64,000 nucleotides of DNA from Catonia carolina (Eukaryota; Arthropoda; Insecta; Hemiptera; Achilidae). This document shows, one piece after another, positions 42,341-55,045 of the stretch. Below the pieces are notes generated by a model, which had not been told where the DNA came from, did not search any database, and saw nothing but the letters and a program-made list of their open reading frames with translations. The translations under genes were made by a program, and so were the position numbers. The first letter of the stretch is position 1, and each line of letters begins with the position of its first letter. Where the stretch lies: NCBI GenBank assembly GCA_035578175.1, contig JAQMRL010000008.1:10329963-10393962 (forward strand). Direction: 5' to 3'.

Positions 42341-42513
42341 TTTTTTTTTTTGTTTAACGTCCGACTGTTCTGCAATTACTGCTAATGCAGACGGTGAAGG
42401 ATGAAATGATTTTTTTGTAACGTATGAAAAGATGCCGTGCCTGAATGGGATTCGAACCCAAGACCGCATGATGAGAGGCGAGCACGTTACCAACTGCGCC
42501 AATGCGGCCGGCA
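42341..42513 (-). mobile_element. SINE-B copy
   Basis: T16 at the left is its poly-A tail; A and B boxes intact. Flanked by AATTCAATAAT(A) on both sides (42321-42331 and 42513-42524), a readable target duplication. Confidence 0.8.
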
Positions 42514-42639
42514 ATTCAATAATAGCTGAGATATACGTACTTTATTAAATATTTTTAATATATAACTAAATATCTAAAATATTCTAAATTTCATTTTTCT
42601 TTAAAAAGTCAGTCGATTTAATTAAAATTTTATTTAAAA

Positions 42640-42800
42640 CCAGGCCTTCGGGCCAGCCCAGTCAGTCAGCTGGTAGAAAGTCGCTGTTATTTGTTAAGTA
42701 ACACCGGTTGGGCAAGCGACTTTGTATGGTGACCAGTTGACAGCCATCCATGAACAAACTCTACTGGGGGTCCCTGTTCAAACTCATGTCTAATCAACGT
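42640..42800. repeat. Dispersed repeat related to 51952-52020 (inverted)
   Basis: GCCAGCCCAGTCAGTCAGCT and TTATTTGTTAAGTAACACCG recur in reverse complement near 51955-52015. Possibly another SINE head. Confidence 0.45.
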
Positions 42801-42965
42801 CAAAAAATACAGTAAAAAGCAGCGATCAAATTGGGTAGTTGTCAACAATGTACAGTTCCCGATAACAAATAAAAGCTAAAAAAAAAACTGATGTTACGTA
42901 TTTTGTTTTTATTTTGATTGTCATTTGTTTTTACGTGTTAATAATAAGTTACAATTAAATATACT

Positions 42966-43357
42966 GCCCATAACAGACAGGTGGAGTGTCATATTATTTA
43001 CACTTTATCTGTTCGTTGCAGGGCTAAAATAAACAGTTCTGTTTCTTATCACATGGTCAGCCAATTAAATGACTGAACCATTTAAGAACAGAAGAGGTAG
43101 AGGTGTAAATAACACTAATCAGAGTTATCTTTTCTGAAAGTTATGAATTTCATTATACAGCCAGACCCTGTGGTGAATGAAGTGAAAGTGTCATTTGCAG
43201 AATGGAAAATATGTGCTTATCAGAGGGCCCGGCATGCTGATAAGCGTTTTTTTCCACTCAGTGAGGAAGGCAAGTGTAAACCACCTCACTCCTCGTTTTA
43301 CTTAGTAAAACCTCTACAGGTTCAAACCAGCCTTTTGGCTGATGACCTTAACAACAC
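42966..43357 (+). mobile_element. SINE-A copy, full length
   Basis: TGCCCATAACAGACAGGTGG to GATGACCTTAACAACA; flanked by (A)CAATTAAATATACT on both sides (42951-42964, 43355-43368), a clear target duplication. Confidence 0.8.
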
Positions 43358-43499
43358 AATTAAATATACTAAATGTTACAGTCTATCAATAATGGAGGGT
43401 AATATTGAGGGAGTGAATTGTAAGTACAGGCAAAGGTTAGAATATATAAAGTAAATTACAATAGATATAGGGTGTTACAGGTATGTAAATATGAAACGA

Positions 43500-43570
43500 C
43501 TTGTGCAGGATAGAAGAGCTTAGAGAACTGAATCAAACCAGTCGAGAGACTGATGATAAAAAAAACTTTA
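43500..43570 (+). mobile_element. LINE 3'-end scrap
   Basis: Encodes the last residues of a LINE ORF (QDRRA then NQSRD with a stop) followed by an A-rich tail; one Trp codon has become TAG. Confidence 0.5.
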
Positions 43571-44583
43571 ACGTTATGAATTAAACAACAAAGAGAAATT
43601 TACTGCTGCTCCATTCATTAAGAAAATGGAATAAGGTACTATACATTCATTCATAAAATTGTAAGTCGTGAGAGTGAAACAAAATACTTAGTAAAATTGA
43701 GAATAATAACGAAGAAGGAAGATCATGAAAAGCGGTAAGCTTTGAGTTAAGAATAAAGCAGTTTTATTACATTAGCCTGGAAGCTTTCTTAAACGTTCGT
43801 AACAGTTTATCAGATTTTGATAAACTTTGCAAAATACGACAAGTTTTAGTTAAGTTTTAGGCACGCTGACAATCATGGTTACGACATCTTTTAGTTTAAG
43901 TTATTTAATAAAAGTTTTCGCAGATACTCCTCTAATAATTATTTTTCTTCTTCTTCTTCTTTTATCTTCTGTATAACTTAGACTGTATTAAGTTAAGTAT
44001 TTATTAGCGATTAAATTCTTCACAGCATTTTGTCTTAACCTATCTCAAACCGAAAATATTTCCATCTCTTTTAAACTCATCCTATCTCAACTGGGATATT
44101 AAAACTTTCCAACGTTTCAACGAAATCGAAATATATCTATTCAAGGGTAACTACCCTACCCTTTTTATCTTTCATATTTTTATCTACCCTTTTAATTTTA
44201 AAACTAAAATAATTAAAATTAAAATCACCAAAGATGGTTCTAATTATTAATTCTTCTGGTAAATATATTTTCTCGTTTTAATTATTTGTTATTGCCGGAT
44301 TTTATATTCAAACTTTTAAAAATTTTTATCAACTATTTAAATTATTTTTCTATTTCATTTAAAATATTCTGCGGTTTAGTACACTATTAAATTTTCAATT
44401 TAAAACTAATTAAAAGATAATTGGATGAAATTAAATTTTATTAAAATTTTTTTAACATAAATATAAAAGCTTAACAGTTAAGCTTCAGCAGTTAAGCAGT
44501 CAGTCAGCCAGTCAGTTACAGACTGGCTGACTGACTCGATCACTTATCTCTAATATTTTTTTATTTGTCATCGGTCGTAAAGC
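43571..44583. other. Interval without genes; 16-bp hairpin at 44498-44536
   Basis: AT-rich. AGTCAGTCAGCCAGTC (44498-44513) is perfectly inverted at 44521-44536 with a 7-base loop. A (CTT)n tract lies near 43946-43960. Confidence 0.5.
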
Positions 44584-45397
44584 ACCTAATTTTAATCATG
44601 AGTGAAAGACGCAAAATGAAAATCAACCTGTTTGGCTTAAAAATACGGAAAATCTCTCTTTCACACTAAACTAGGCTCTGTAGAGAAAAATGCTTTAAGT
44701 AAAAGTTTTACATCTTTTAATTTTTTATAAATTTGATTATATTACATTGCTGTCGTTAAATGCATACTATAGCTGAAATCTTAAATCGATTGTTTTACAA
44801 ATTTTCGTGAAAAAAAATAAAAAAATTGTTAATTACCACTAAACTAAGCGTTATACAAAAAAGTTTTTGCAATAAAAGTTGTAAGACTTCATAATTCGCT
44901 ACAACTTTTATTATATACATTTTTGCACTAAAATGCATATTAAAGTCGCAATCCTAAAAACAATAATTTTTTTACGAGAAAACCACCTCTCCAAGAACTT
45001 CAGCAGACATGGTGCCTACCCTACCTTGTAGAGCATCCAACATTTAGTAAATGAGGCGATTTAAAAAAAATTGTAAAAGCCATTTTTGAGAGAATCGATA
45101 AAAGTGAAAAATGACACGAATAAGCTACTACTTCCGGTTGACCGATTTTGATGAAAATGTTCGTGTCGGGTTCGGTAGTGGTATGTAACTTAAGTTTCAG
45201 GTTTGAAGTTCGTACGATGTTCCGTTCTTGAGATATTCTGTTCACACACACGCAGACCAATCGCTAACAAAATTGTTTTTTGAGTTCAGGGGGGATCTGA
45301 AAACGTGTAGATCCGGTGAAAATTCGATTTCTTAAAATCGACATGAAAAGAATACTTTCCTTCTTATATATTCATATAGTCAAGAGAAAGTAAAAAT
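44584..45397 (-). mobile_element. Hel-1 copy h, lacking the CTGGTGTG end
   Basis: Begins at CACCTAATTTTAATCATGAG; the other terminus (ATAGTCAAGAGAAAG) is present. Confidence 0.65.
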
Positions 45398-45941
45398 AAT
45401 TAATAACATCACAAACAAAAATATGATCGAAAGAAAATCTTCTGTTGATCATACAAAATGATGATGAAAAAATGATTCGTGTAATAAGTAATAAAGAAAC
45501 CGATTTCTATCATATTTTGTAGTTCAAATAACCTCAGTTCTCAGTAAAAAGTTCTTTGATTCCATTCTAAGAATATAGTGTAGTGAAATAGCCTTTCTCA
45601 TTTAGTAGATCACTTGATCTGCGTTCCATATTCAGAATGCAATCTAGATAATGGTTGCTCATATTCCAGACAATTGCACTAACTGTATTAACAATAATCG
45701 TAACAGTTAGGTACTGTACTTTAATACAGTAAGTTTATATATAGTTAGTTTTTTATAAATATACTTTAGACTTAACATACCTCTGGCTTCGTAAATTATA
45801 AATTGGATCCATTTATTTAGTTACTTATGTATTATCTTATAATAGTAGCACAATCTATTTTATTGAGTTTGTAGCATTATAAAGTGTTAGAATATTGTAA
45901 GATTACACCAAGGTTCCTTTGGGAATTGGTTATAATAAATA
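45398..45941. other. Interval without recognised features
   Basis: AT-rich; no ORF or family match. Confidence 0.4.
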
Positions 45942-46895
45942 CGAGGCGTGTTCAGAAAGTAAGTGCCGTTTTTAAAAAAAACAAGTAAAACAATTTTTTT
46001 TCAACACAATTTTATTTCTATATGAAAGCCCAAACCTTAAATTATTTTTCGACATAGTTTCCACCGATGTTCAAACACTTGTCGTAGCGGGTGGTCAATT
46101 TGTCTATACCCTATTCGTAGAAGGTTCCAGCCACTGAGGTGCACAAAACCAAGAGACTCGGAAGTGCTTTGACTTTTCTCACACGGTACAGTGATGATGG
46201 TGAGGATTTTTTAAATAAAATTGTGACAGGTGATGAAACTTGGGTCTGTCATGTCACACCGGAATCTAAACAGCAGTCAATGGAGTGGCGACACACGCAA
46301 TCCCCGAAGAAACAAAAATTCAATACGACAATGTCTGCACAAAAAATCATGTGCACTGTCTTTTGGGATCGGAAAGGTGTTTTGCTGATTGATTTTCTCC
46401 CAAGAGGTGAAACAATTATAGCGGCAAGGTATTGTGAAACTTTAGGAAAAACTAAGGCGGGCAATTCAAAACAAACGGAGAGGAATGCTCAGTAACGGAA
46501 TTGTGTTGCTCCATGACAATGCTCGGCCCCATACCGCTGGTGACACTCAAACATTGGTTCGACAATTTCGTTGAGAGCAGTTCGATCACCAGCCTACAGC
46601 CCGGACTTGGCACCGTCTGACTACCACTTGTTCCTGCACATGAAGCGCGAGCTAGGCGGCCAAAGCTTTGAAACAGACGAAGAAGTGAAAACTGTCGTGG
46701 AGTCGCGGCTACATTCGTTGGCAGAGGGTATAGACAAATTGATCACCCGCTACGACAAGCGTTTGAACATTGGTGGAAACTATGTCAAAAAATAGTTTAA
46801 GGTTTGGGCTTTCAAGTAAAAATAAAATTGTGTTGAAAAAAAATTGGTTTAATTGTTTTTTTTTAAAACGGTACTTACTTTCTGAACACGCCTCG
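45942..46895 (+). mobile_element. Mariner element whose 5' end is an inverted copy of its 3' end
   Basis: Flanked by TA; ends CGAGGCGTGTTCAGAAAGTA and its inverse. Arms 45942-46112 and 46725-46895 (171 bp) are inverted copies. The right arm contains the end of the transposase and its 3' UTR, so the left arm does not belong there. The usual 5' UTR and N-terminal DNA-binding domain are absent, and the length (954 bp) is below the usual 1.3 kb. Confidence 0.85.
46139..46797 (+). pseudogene. Mariner transposase remnant
   Basis: Catalytic part only. Frame one (to 46495) shows TGDETWVCHVTPESKQQSME and KIMCTVFWDRKGVLLIDFLP, including the first catalytic Asp. LLHDNARPHTA (second Asp, about 46508-46540) and YSPDLAPSDYHLF (third Asp) with ITRYDKRLNIGGNYVKK follow in other frames, so at least two frameshifts. 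The motifs D...HDNARPH...SPDLAPSDYHLF identify a mariner DDD transposase. Not functional. Confidence 0.8.
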
Positions 46896-47281
46896 TAATA
46901 AACAAACCTCTTTTAAGCTAATAAAAATTGAAGAACTGAGTGGATGAAGGTGCTATGTAACATTTTATTAAAAATTTATTTTTTGTGATTACTGAAGGTG
47001 CTAATTGCATACTTACTGTCAGTTTCAAAATCACAGACACCTGAGTTTGAACCCTTGAATCTCCAAAAATATGAGTCGGATTTTTACATACTTACATCTA
47101 AATTTAGCTCATTTTATTCTGCGTTGACCTATAATAACTTAGTCCTTAATTTTTAATGTTGTTTAAAAATCGCCATATCGAGGTTGGAAGAAAAAAAGAC
47201 CTGATTTTTTTGCTACCGCAACAAATTTCATGCGTTTAGAGTCCACTAAGCTCTTCAATAATTACACTAAATATTATATAT
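46896..47281. other. Interval without recognised features
   Basis: No supported ORF or repeat. Confidence 0.35.
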
Positions 47282-48022
47282 TGCGCTTAACTAGGCTCTG
47301 TAAAGAAAAATGCTTTAACAAAAATTGCAGATCTTTTTATTTCCTATAAATTTGATTAAATATATACAGTTTGACCTATAATCTTAAAAAATAAGACGAA
47401 ATTCTAAAAAAAATCGATTTTTCACACGTTTTCGTGAGAAAACAACAGAAAATCGCATATTACCGGTAAACTAAGCGTTATACAAAATAATGTTGAAATA
47501 AAAGTTGTAGGATGTTAAATTCTCTACAATTTTTATAATAATAATAATTGCGCTAAAATGGCTATTAAAGGTGCAATCTTAAAAAAAAACAATTTTTTTT
47601 ACGTTAAAACAGCTTTCCCAAGAATTTCAGTAGAAATGGCGCCTACCCTATCTAGTAGAGCATAAAAAATTTAGTAAACCAGGCGATTTTAAAAAAAAAT
47701 CGTAGGATCCGTTTTTTGAGAAAATCGCACAAAAGTGAAAAATTACACTAATAAACTACTATTTCCGGTTGACCGATTTTGATGAAAATGTTCGTGTCGG
47801 GTCCGTTAGTAGTGTCTAATTTAAGTTTTAAGTTCGTACGATGTTTCGTTCTTGAGATATTCTGTTCACACATACACACACAGACCAGTCGCTAAAAACA
47901 TGTTTCTTTGGATTCAGGGGGTCTGAAAACGTGTAGATCCGATGAAAACTCGATTTTGAAAAATCGACATGGAAACAATACTTTTCTTCTTGTATATTCA
48001 TATAGACAAAAGAAAGTAAAAA
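47282..48022 (-). mobile_element. Hel-1 copy i, truncated
   Basis: Starts at the TTAACTAGGCTCTGTA block; the CTGGTGTG end and adjoining 150 bases are missing. Confidence 0.65.
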
Positions 48023-48164
48023 TCCCTCTAGCAATAACGAATGCAGTATAGATATAACGAACCGTTCCCTATTTAACCACTTCATACGTTCCCTATTTAA
48101 ATAATATACCTTCCTAATAAATTGAACCTACTGTACTCTTCAATGGATTTAAATATAACACGGT

Positions 48165-48410
48165 TGTTACCGGTGTACTTTGATGGTTGGGGTTCAATTA
48201 ATCATACTCTCTGAGTCTGTACAAGATTACACCTCATTTACACGTCACACAAATTATACTCCATCTGATTGGGTCATGGGGTTGCTTATTGTTCTCAATG
48301 GAACAGATTGCAATGTAAAAATATTAGGGATTAAAAATACTAATGAAAAAACATCAAAGCTTATTTGTTCATTATTTATATTGGAAAGAGAAAGTTCGTT
48401 TTAATATTGC
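48165..48410 (+). mobile_element. SINE-C body fragment
   Basis: GTGTACTTTGATGGTTGGGG to CAGATTGCAATGT; the tRNA-like head is absent. Followed by a short inverted Hel-1 terminus (AATATTGCACACCAGATTTT). Confidence 0.55.
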
Positions 48411-48524
48411 ACACCAGATTTTTCATTTTGTAATCTACTATTTGAGAAAGCGCAAAAAAAATCCGATATAAAAGATGTAATCATATTCCAAATCATGTAG
48501 CAAAAATAGCTAGTAGATGTCGTT

Positions 48525-49269
48525 TTACTGGGAACATTGCACCATGGTTTTAACTGAAAATTTCGATTTTTGGTTGTTTATATTTTTCAATAGTTTAGGC
48601 CTAGATCTACGAGAAAAACATTAAATTACGTTCTAAAAATATTTTTTTTTTATGAAAAAAATTAAGTTTTTATTAGGCTTACACAGAAAAATGATAATGT
48701 TACGAAGAACGAATAATTTTTCATAATTTTATACTGCTCGTTTTAGCGCAAGGAGAATTTTAGTTTTTAAAATATCTGATCACGGTTTTTAATATTCTCA
48801 GCTGTTGGTTCAGCTTTCTAAGCAACTGTTGGTGGGAAATTTACTTGTTTGTGTATATATTGTTTTTGATTTGTGCCTTCTTGTTTCTCACCTTTCCCGT
48901 AAATTAAGATTTTTAACACTATGGTACATTTTCCTCAGAAACCAATAAAACTATCAGGCTGAAATTTTTACCAGTTAATTATCTTGTACAGCCACACCGA
49001 CATTTTTATGACTTCCTCAGGTGCTCAAAAAATTAGTAATAAGCAAAACACGTGAAAAAAAAATTGTAAACATTTTATTTTATTCGTAAACTAAAAAAAA
49101 TGGTATGGTTTAAAGATTAAATTGAAAAAATGTCAGTAGCTCGAGAAGAATCCCGACACCTCTGGTGTGTAAAGTTTAATTTTCTTTATATTTTATCAAT
49201 TCTATGAAAAATGTACCTAAAAATAGCAAATTTAACATCGGCGGGATACAAAGTACAGTCTCCTCTTAA
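48525..49269 (+). mobile_element. TTAA-1 MITE copy
   Basis: Left end altered (GGGAACATTGCACCATGG), right end ACAGTCTCCTCTTAA intact. The body is collinear with 33577-34319 in inverse. Confidence 0.65.
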
Positions 49270-49815
49270 AAAACCACAAATCGTGGTTATTTTCAACCAT
49301 TGTACAATGAAAGAGGCAAAGGTATGAGAAAAAAGGAAGCTCTCCAAAATAAAAATAAAGGAACTTTAAATTTAAAAATACCTAGGTCACTTTTCTAAGT
49401 AAAAACCACTTTGGAACGTCCACTTTACACAATAATTCACGACCGCATTAGATCAGTACTCAACACACTTTTTAAAAGTACTCTCATAAAAGAATACCGC
49501 CTATACCACCATATTACAACAATTAATTTTGTGAATGTATTCTCAACTATACCTCTTTGTTCTAATTAAACTTAAATTATAGTGTGACTCATTAAATGAC
49601 TAGACAATATTTATTTGAAATGAAATTACGCCGAAAGTCTTTAGCAGACTAACCTTGTATGATCATCTAGGTTAACCCTTTTTAGGGCAGCACTACGGGG
49701 GAAATTAAACATGTTAAATTTTGTTTTATATGGACCTCAATTATGTATTTCTAGTACCAGCACAGTAAGATATTTCTTTTTTCTATGTTAACGCCTGGTA
49801 ATTATACTTAAAAAT
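49270..49815. other. Interval without recognised features
   Basis: No ORF above background. Confidence 0.35.
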
Positions 49816-50671
49816 AAATATTTCTGTTTCTTATCACATGGTCAGCCAATTAAATGACTGAATCATTTAAGAATCTCTCTGTGATATCTCTTATCAACAT
49901 GATAGGGACGCTTGCACCAAGATACATCGCTTCCAACATATCTGTGGAACCATACATAGAGCTCTTAAGAATAGTGCCACCAAAGAAACAAGAATAAAGT
50001 TCTATAAAACAATTGCGGCTCCGACATTACTATATGGAAGTGAAACTTGGGTGCTATCCAAGCGTGATGAAAGCAGATTGCAAGCTTCTGAAATGAGGTT
50101 TCTGCGGAGAACATATGGGTGCAGTAGAGAGGATCGTTTCAGAAACACGAATATCAGAGCTCAGCTGAATATATTTTCAATGAGAGATAAAATAAATGGG
50201 AGTAGGAGGGATTGGTTTCAAGATGTGGACAGAATGAGTGAATACCGGATCCCTAAGCAGGCCCTGATATACCAACCAATTGGGAAAAGAGATAGAGGGC
50301 GTCCAATGAAAAGATGGACCGATTGTAGAGGCGAAGAGGTTCGGAACAGGCAATAATGCCTTACCCATGAAAGGAAGAAGAAGAAGAAGAAGATCATTTA
50401 AGAACAGAAGAGGTAGAGGTGTAAAAGACACTAATCAGAGTTGTCTCCTCTGAAAGTAATGAAGTTCATTATACAGCCAGACCCTGTGGTGAATGAAGTG
50501 AAGGTGTCATTTGCAGAGTGGAAAATATGTGCTTTGCAGAGGGCCCGGCATGCTGATAAGCGTACTTTTCCAATCAGTGAGGAAGGCAAGTGTAAACCAC
50601 CTCACTCCTCGTTTTACTTAGTAAAACCTCTACAGGTTCAAACCAGCCTTTCGGCTGATGACCTAAACAAC
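49816..50671 (+). mobile_element. SINE-A copy split by a LINE insertion
   Basis: SINE-A parts at 49816-49873 and 50393-50671. The second part is the left arm of a large inverted repeat with 51123-51400. Confidence 0.7.
49874..50392 (+). mobile_element. 5'-truncated LINE insertion with (GAA)n tail
   Basis: Flanked by ATCATTTAAGAA (49862-49873 and 50393-50404). One open frame from about 49877 to 50355 encodes an RT C-terminal region: KFYKTIAAPTLLYGSETWVL, ASEMRFLRRTYGCSREDRFR, GRPMKRW. The 3' tail is GAAGAAGAAG rather than poly-A. Different from the LINE at 28159 in sequence, and also free of stops. Confidence 0.85.
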
Positions 50672-51400
50672 ACAAGTATACTTACCAAGGACGTTTATTA
50701 AAATGGGAATCACATAATGTTTAGTGGTAAGAATGCTTATTTGAACAACTTGTAGCATTATACAACAGAAAAATGTGTAGAATAACAGACTAATGTCAAC
50801 TTTATATTAGCATGAATGCTTGCTTTCCCGTAAAAAACTCGAATTTTTTAACCACTGTACAAAAGTAACAACAAAACAACAAGGTTGCGTATGCTGGTAT
50901 GAATCCTTACCACATTCGTGTAACTCATAAAGCAAATGGTCCCTGCGCACTAATTTCAAAATGTGGATAGCCTACTTACCAGAGAACATCTATAAAACTA
51001 TAAAATGCCAATAGGGTTCAACTGCATAGCTTATTCTTAAATAAAATCAACCTTATTGCCAGTGGTAAGTATATTTACCAAAGATCTACAAAGGGTTAAT
51101 AAACGTCCTTGGTAAGTATACTTGTGTTGTTTAGGTCATCAGCCGAAAGGCTGGTTTGAACCTGTAGAGGTTTTACTAAGTAAAACGAGGAGTTAGGTGG
51201 TTTACACTTGCCTTCCTCACTGATTGGAAAAGTACGCTTATCAGCATGCCGGGCCCTCTGCAAAGCACATATTTTCCACTCTGCAAATGACACCTTCACT
51301 TCATTCACCACAGGGTCTGGCTGTATAATGAACTTCATTACTTTCAGAGGAGACAACTCTGATTAGTGTCTTTTACACCTCTACCTCTTCTGCTCTTAAA
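50393..51400. repeat. Fold-back: two SINE-A arms around a 390-bp loop
   Basis: Arms about 50393-50703 and 51094-51404 are inverted and nearly identical, and match beyond SINE-A into AAGTATACTTACCAAGGACG. The mirrored 86-codon frames differ at one residue only. The loop holds no gene. Confidence 0.75.
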
Positions 51401-51516
51401 TGATTCAGTCATTCAATTGGCTTTCCATGTGATAAGAAACAGAACTATTTATTTTAGCCCTGCAACAAACAGATTGAGTGTAAATAATTTGACACTCCAC
51501 CTGTCTGGTATGGGCA
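51123..51516 (-). mobile_element. SINE-A copy, right arm of the fold-back
   Basis: Complete to TGTCTGGTATGGGCAG. Directly followed by the 420-bp palindrome. Confidence 0.75.
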
Positions 51517-51528
51517 GATAAAATTAAG

Positions 51529-51948
51529 GCATTAAAAATTATAAAAACAAAAAAATATTCGTTATATTGTTTTTAATTTTATGGTCCAATAGATTAAATT
51601 AGAAAAATGTTAGTAGATAAATAAACCCGACAATTATAAGTGTGTAAAGTTTCATATTGCTATATTTTACCAATTCTATAAAAAATGTACCTAAATATAG
51701 TAAATTTAATATTGGCGGGATACAAGGTACAGTATCTTTAGATACTGTACCTTGTATCCCGCCAATATTAAATTTACTATATTTAGGTACATTTTTTATA
51801 GAATTGGTAAAATATAGCAATATGAAACTTTACACACTTATAATTGTCGGGTTTATTTATCTACTAACATTTTTCTAATTTAATCTATTGGACCATAAAA
51901 TTAAAAACAATATAACGAATATTTTTTTGTTTTTATAATTTTTAATGC
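51529..51948. repeat. 420-bp near-perfect palindrome (209-bp arms, 2-base loop)
   Basis: Arms 51529-51737 and 51740-51948. Each arm is the GGCGGGATACAA end of a TTAA-1 element; they meet at AGTATCTTTAGATACT. The two mirrored 73-codon frames differ only next to the centre. Confidence 0.9.
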
Positions 51949-52061
51949 GGTATTGTACCGGTGTTACTTAACAAATAATAGCGCCTATATACCAGCTGAC
52001 TGATTGGGCTGGCTCGGTACTAAACAGCCTGTAGATGTTGTTCTACTTCATAATTATTTTA

Positions 52062-52372
52062 TTTTTTCATTGTGTGTTCGTTGCAATCTGTTCAATTGAA
52101 AACAATAAGCAACCCCATGACCCAATAAGATTATGTGTACGACCTGTAAATGAGGTGTAGTCTTGGGCAGACCCGGCCAAATATTCCTAAGAGGTGTGGT
52201 TAATTGAACCTCAACCATCAAAGTACACTGGTAACCACTGTCTACTATACAAATCCGTATAAAAGTTTTACTAGAATTTGAACCAGGAACCTTCGTCTTC
52301 CAAAATCAGCTGTTAAACACCTGACTAGCGGTGACAACTTTATCCCCAGAGCAACCCGTTGGGTTATATGTC
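52062..52372 (-). mobile_element. SINE-C copy
   Basis: Head with AAAATCAGCTGTTAAACACC (right half of the hairpin eroded) and B box GGTTCAAATTC; complete 5' and 3' ends. Confidence 0.65.
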
Positions 52373-53142
52373 GTTCTACTCTTGTAATAAATGTTAAATC
52401 ATGACTAAACGTATATTATATTTTTCATTGTTTACATTGTAAAGAGAAAATCGCGTGAATGTTTCACTTCAGTATATTTCTCTATAATATACAAGTAACA
52501 TTAAAAAAATATGTAATAGAAAATAACGATGTAGTAACATTATAATCATTCATTTACAGCATTTTTTTTAGAATATAAAATATACATTACAAATGAAAAT
52601 ACTTAGATAAAACAATAAAATTTTATGGATATTAATAAAAAATTATCATTGTTTAATAAAATTGTATGATATAAAAATATAAATTATTATAGTAAAATAT
52701 AGAAAAACTTTTAAACAACTAATAAATTACAATTAAATAATAAAAAGTACAATAATTATAAGTACAGTCATAATAAAAAAGTTTATACCATTATAATTTT
52801 ATAACAACGAGAAAAATGTAGTATTTTATTACATTTAATTATTGTCTATTGTATTTGAACTTGACTGTAAGTGCATTGACTTCAATAAATATCAATTCAA
52901 TTGTGGTTTTAAATAGTTTATTGTTACTATTAATTTTGTCTATTTATATCTCAGGGGATTATTTACAGATTATGTCAATTTCAATTATTACAGATTATTT
53001 TCAATTATCTTACGGAAGATCTTTCTTTCAAATTTTTCTGCTTCTCTAAGACTAACCTGCCTAGTCATTCTACCGTACTCACTCGCGTTCAGACACAAAG
53101 GTTTTATCACAAATTTATAATGTCAATCTTAAGGAAATCTAA
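52373..53142. other. Very AT-rich interval, nothing recognised
   Basis: Frames such as 52849-53049 are hydrophobic by composition only. Confidence 0.4.
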
Positions 53143-53826
53143 AAGAAATAAAAGTTTTAGATCTTTTAGTTTCCTATAAATTTGATTTTATACACTTTTT
53201 TCGTAAATGTATACTAAGGCCGAAATCTTAAAAAATCAATTTTTACAGATTTTCATGAAAAAAAAATCAAAAAATCACTAATTACCGCTAAACTAAGCCT
53301 TATACAAAGAAAATTTGAAATAATGTTATAGGGTTTTAAATTTTATACAAACTTTATTATACACATTTTTGCGCTAAAATGCGTATTAAAGCCGCAATCT
53401 TAAAAAAACAATTTTTTTACAAGAAAACAGCTTCCCCAGGAATTTCAGCAAACATGACGTCTACGCTATCTTGTAGAGCATAAAAAATGTAATAAATGAG
53501 GTGGTTTTTAAACAATCGTAGGAGCCGTTTTTGAGAAAATTGGAAAAAGTGAAAAATGAAACGAATAAACTATTACTTCTGGTTGACAGATTTTATTGAA
53601 AATTTTCGTGTTGGGTCCAGTAGTAGTATGTAACTTAAGTTTCAAGTTTTAAGTGCGTACGATGTTCCGTTCTTGAGATATTTTGTTCACACACAGACCA
53701 ATCTCTAAGAACATGTTTTGTTGGGTTCAGGGGGTCGGAAAACGTGTAGATCTAGTAAAACTCGATTTCGAAAAATCGAAATGAAAACAATACTTTCCTT
53801 CCCATATTAGTCAAAAGAAAGTAAAA
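53143..53826 (-). mobile_element. Hel-1 copy j, truncated
   Basis: Retains the block from AAAGTTTTAGATCTTTTAG to TAGTCAAAAGAAAGT; diverged, no microsatellite. Confidence 0.65.
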
Positions 53827-54717
53827 AAAATGTAAAATTTTTATAAGATATAACCCAAGATCTTCAAGAATAAAAATAATATTTCAACAATACTAAATAA
53901 AAATACCACTAAATTGAAAATGAAACGGAGTAAAACTAGATGAATATACAAAGTTATTAAGAAAATATAATTTGAATTTATTCAATGATTGTACAAAAGA
54001 ACATGTTTCCGTTTATTATAAAAATGTATATAAAATGAGATTTAGAGAAACCAATTTTATATTTTACTTTAATATCTTGTATACCAAATATAAACGGTTA
54101 AATACCTTGGGCTATAAATTTTTATGTTAAATTGAAAATTTATTGCTTTTTACAATTATATAAAACCCCTTAGGTTAATAAAACATTTTCCAATTTTATA
54201 TTATTGTGAAAAGGTATTTATTGCACAAGTTTGTTTAATAAAAGAAGTAATAATTTGAAATTCACTTAAATTTTTTTTAATCGAACAATTTTGTAGGTTT
54301 GTATTGTCTCTTCAGAATCTGAGGTCTCACTAAGTCCTGCTGAGGTAAAATTTAATAATTAATTGTACGCTGATGATATTGTGATAGTACATGGATTGAT
54401 AGTAGATACATACTATCGATCTACGAGCATCAACTTGAGAAACTTTTCCAGGTCTTAAAATAACTGTTCTTATTAGGTTTTACTTTTCTCTTTGCGATAG
54501 TTTAACTGTTTGTTTATGCTCATTTATTGAATTAATTTCCCGTAAAGTTAAAATATTTACATTGTGTTAGTAAAAATATATTATTGTAAAGTAGTTATAG
54601 TTATAAAATAAAAGTTATAATATATATTTTTTTCTCTCTATTACAAGATATACAAACATAATTTTAAAGTTTTTTAAAAAATTTGGATTGTTATTAAAAT
54701 TAAAATATAAAAAATAA
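53827..54717. other. AT-rich interval, nothing recognised
   Basis: A short segment at 54360-54400 (TACGCTGATGATATTGTGAT) would read YADDIVI in one frame, the catalytic box of a LINE or other reverse transcriptase, without further support around it. Confidence 0.35.
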
Positions 54718-55035
54718 ATTCCTAATATGTGTACGTTGCAATCTGTTCAATTCAGAACAATAAGCAACCCCATGACCCAATGAGATGAGGATGATGTGTA
54801 TGACGTGTAAATGAGGTGTAGTCTTGTACAGACTCAGGTCGACCATTCCTGAGAGAGTATGGTTAATTAAACCCCAACCATCAAAGTACACCGGTAACCA
54901 CTGTCTAGCATTCAAAATCCGTATAAAAGTAACTACCTTTACTAGGATTTGAACCAATAACCTTCGTCTCCAAAAATCAGCTGTTAAACAGCTGATTTTG
55001 GCAACGACTTTACCTCTAGACCAACCCGGTGGGTT
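54718..55035 (-). mobile_element. SINE-C copy with intact head hairpin
   Basis: AAAATCAGCTGTTAAACAGC...TGATTTT in the head, B box GGATTTGAACC on the element strand. Inserted 10 bases left of a LINE remnant. Confidence 0.7.
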
Positions 55036-55045
55036 AATATATGTA

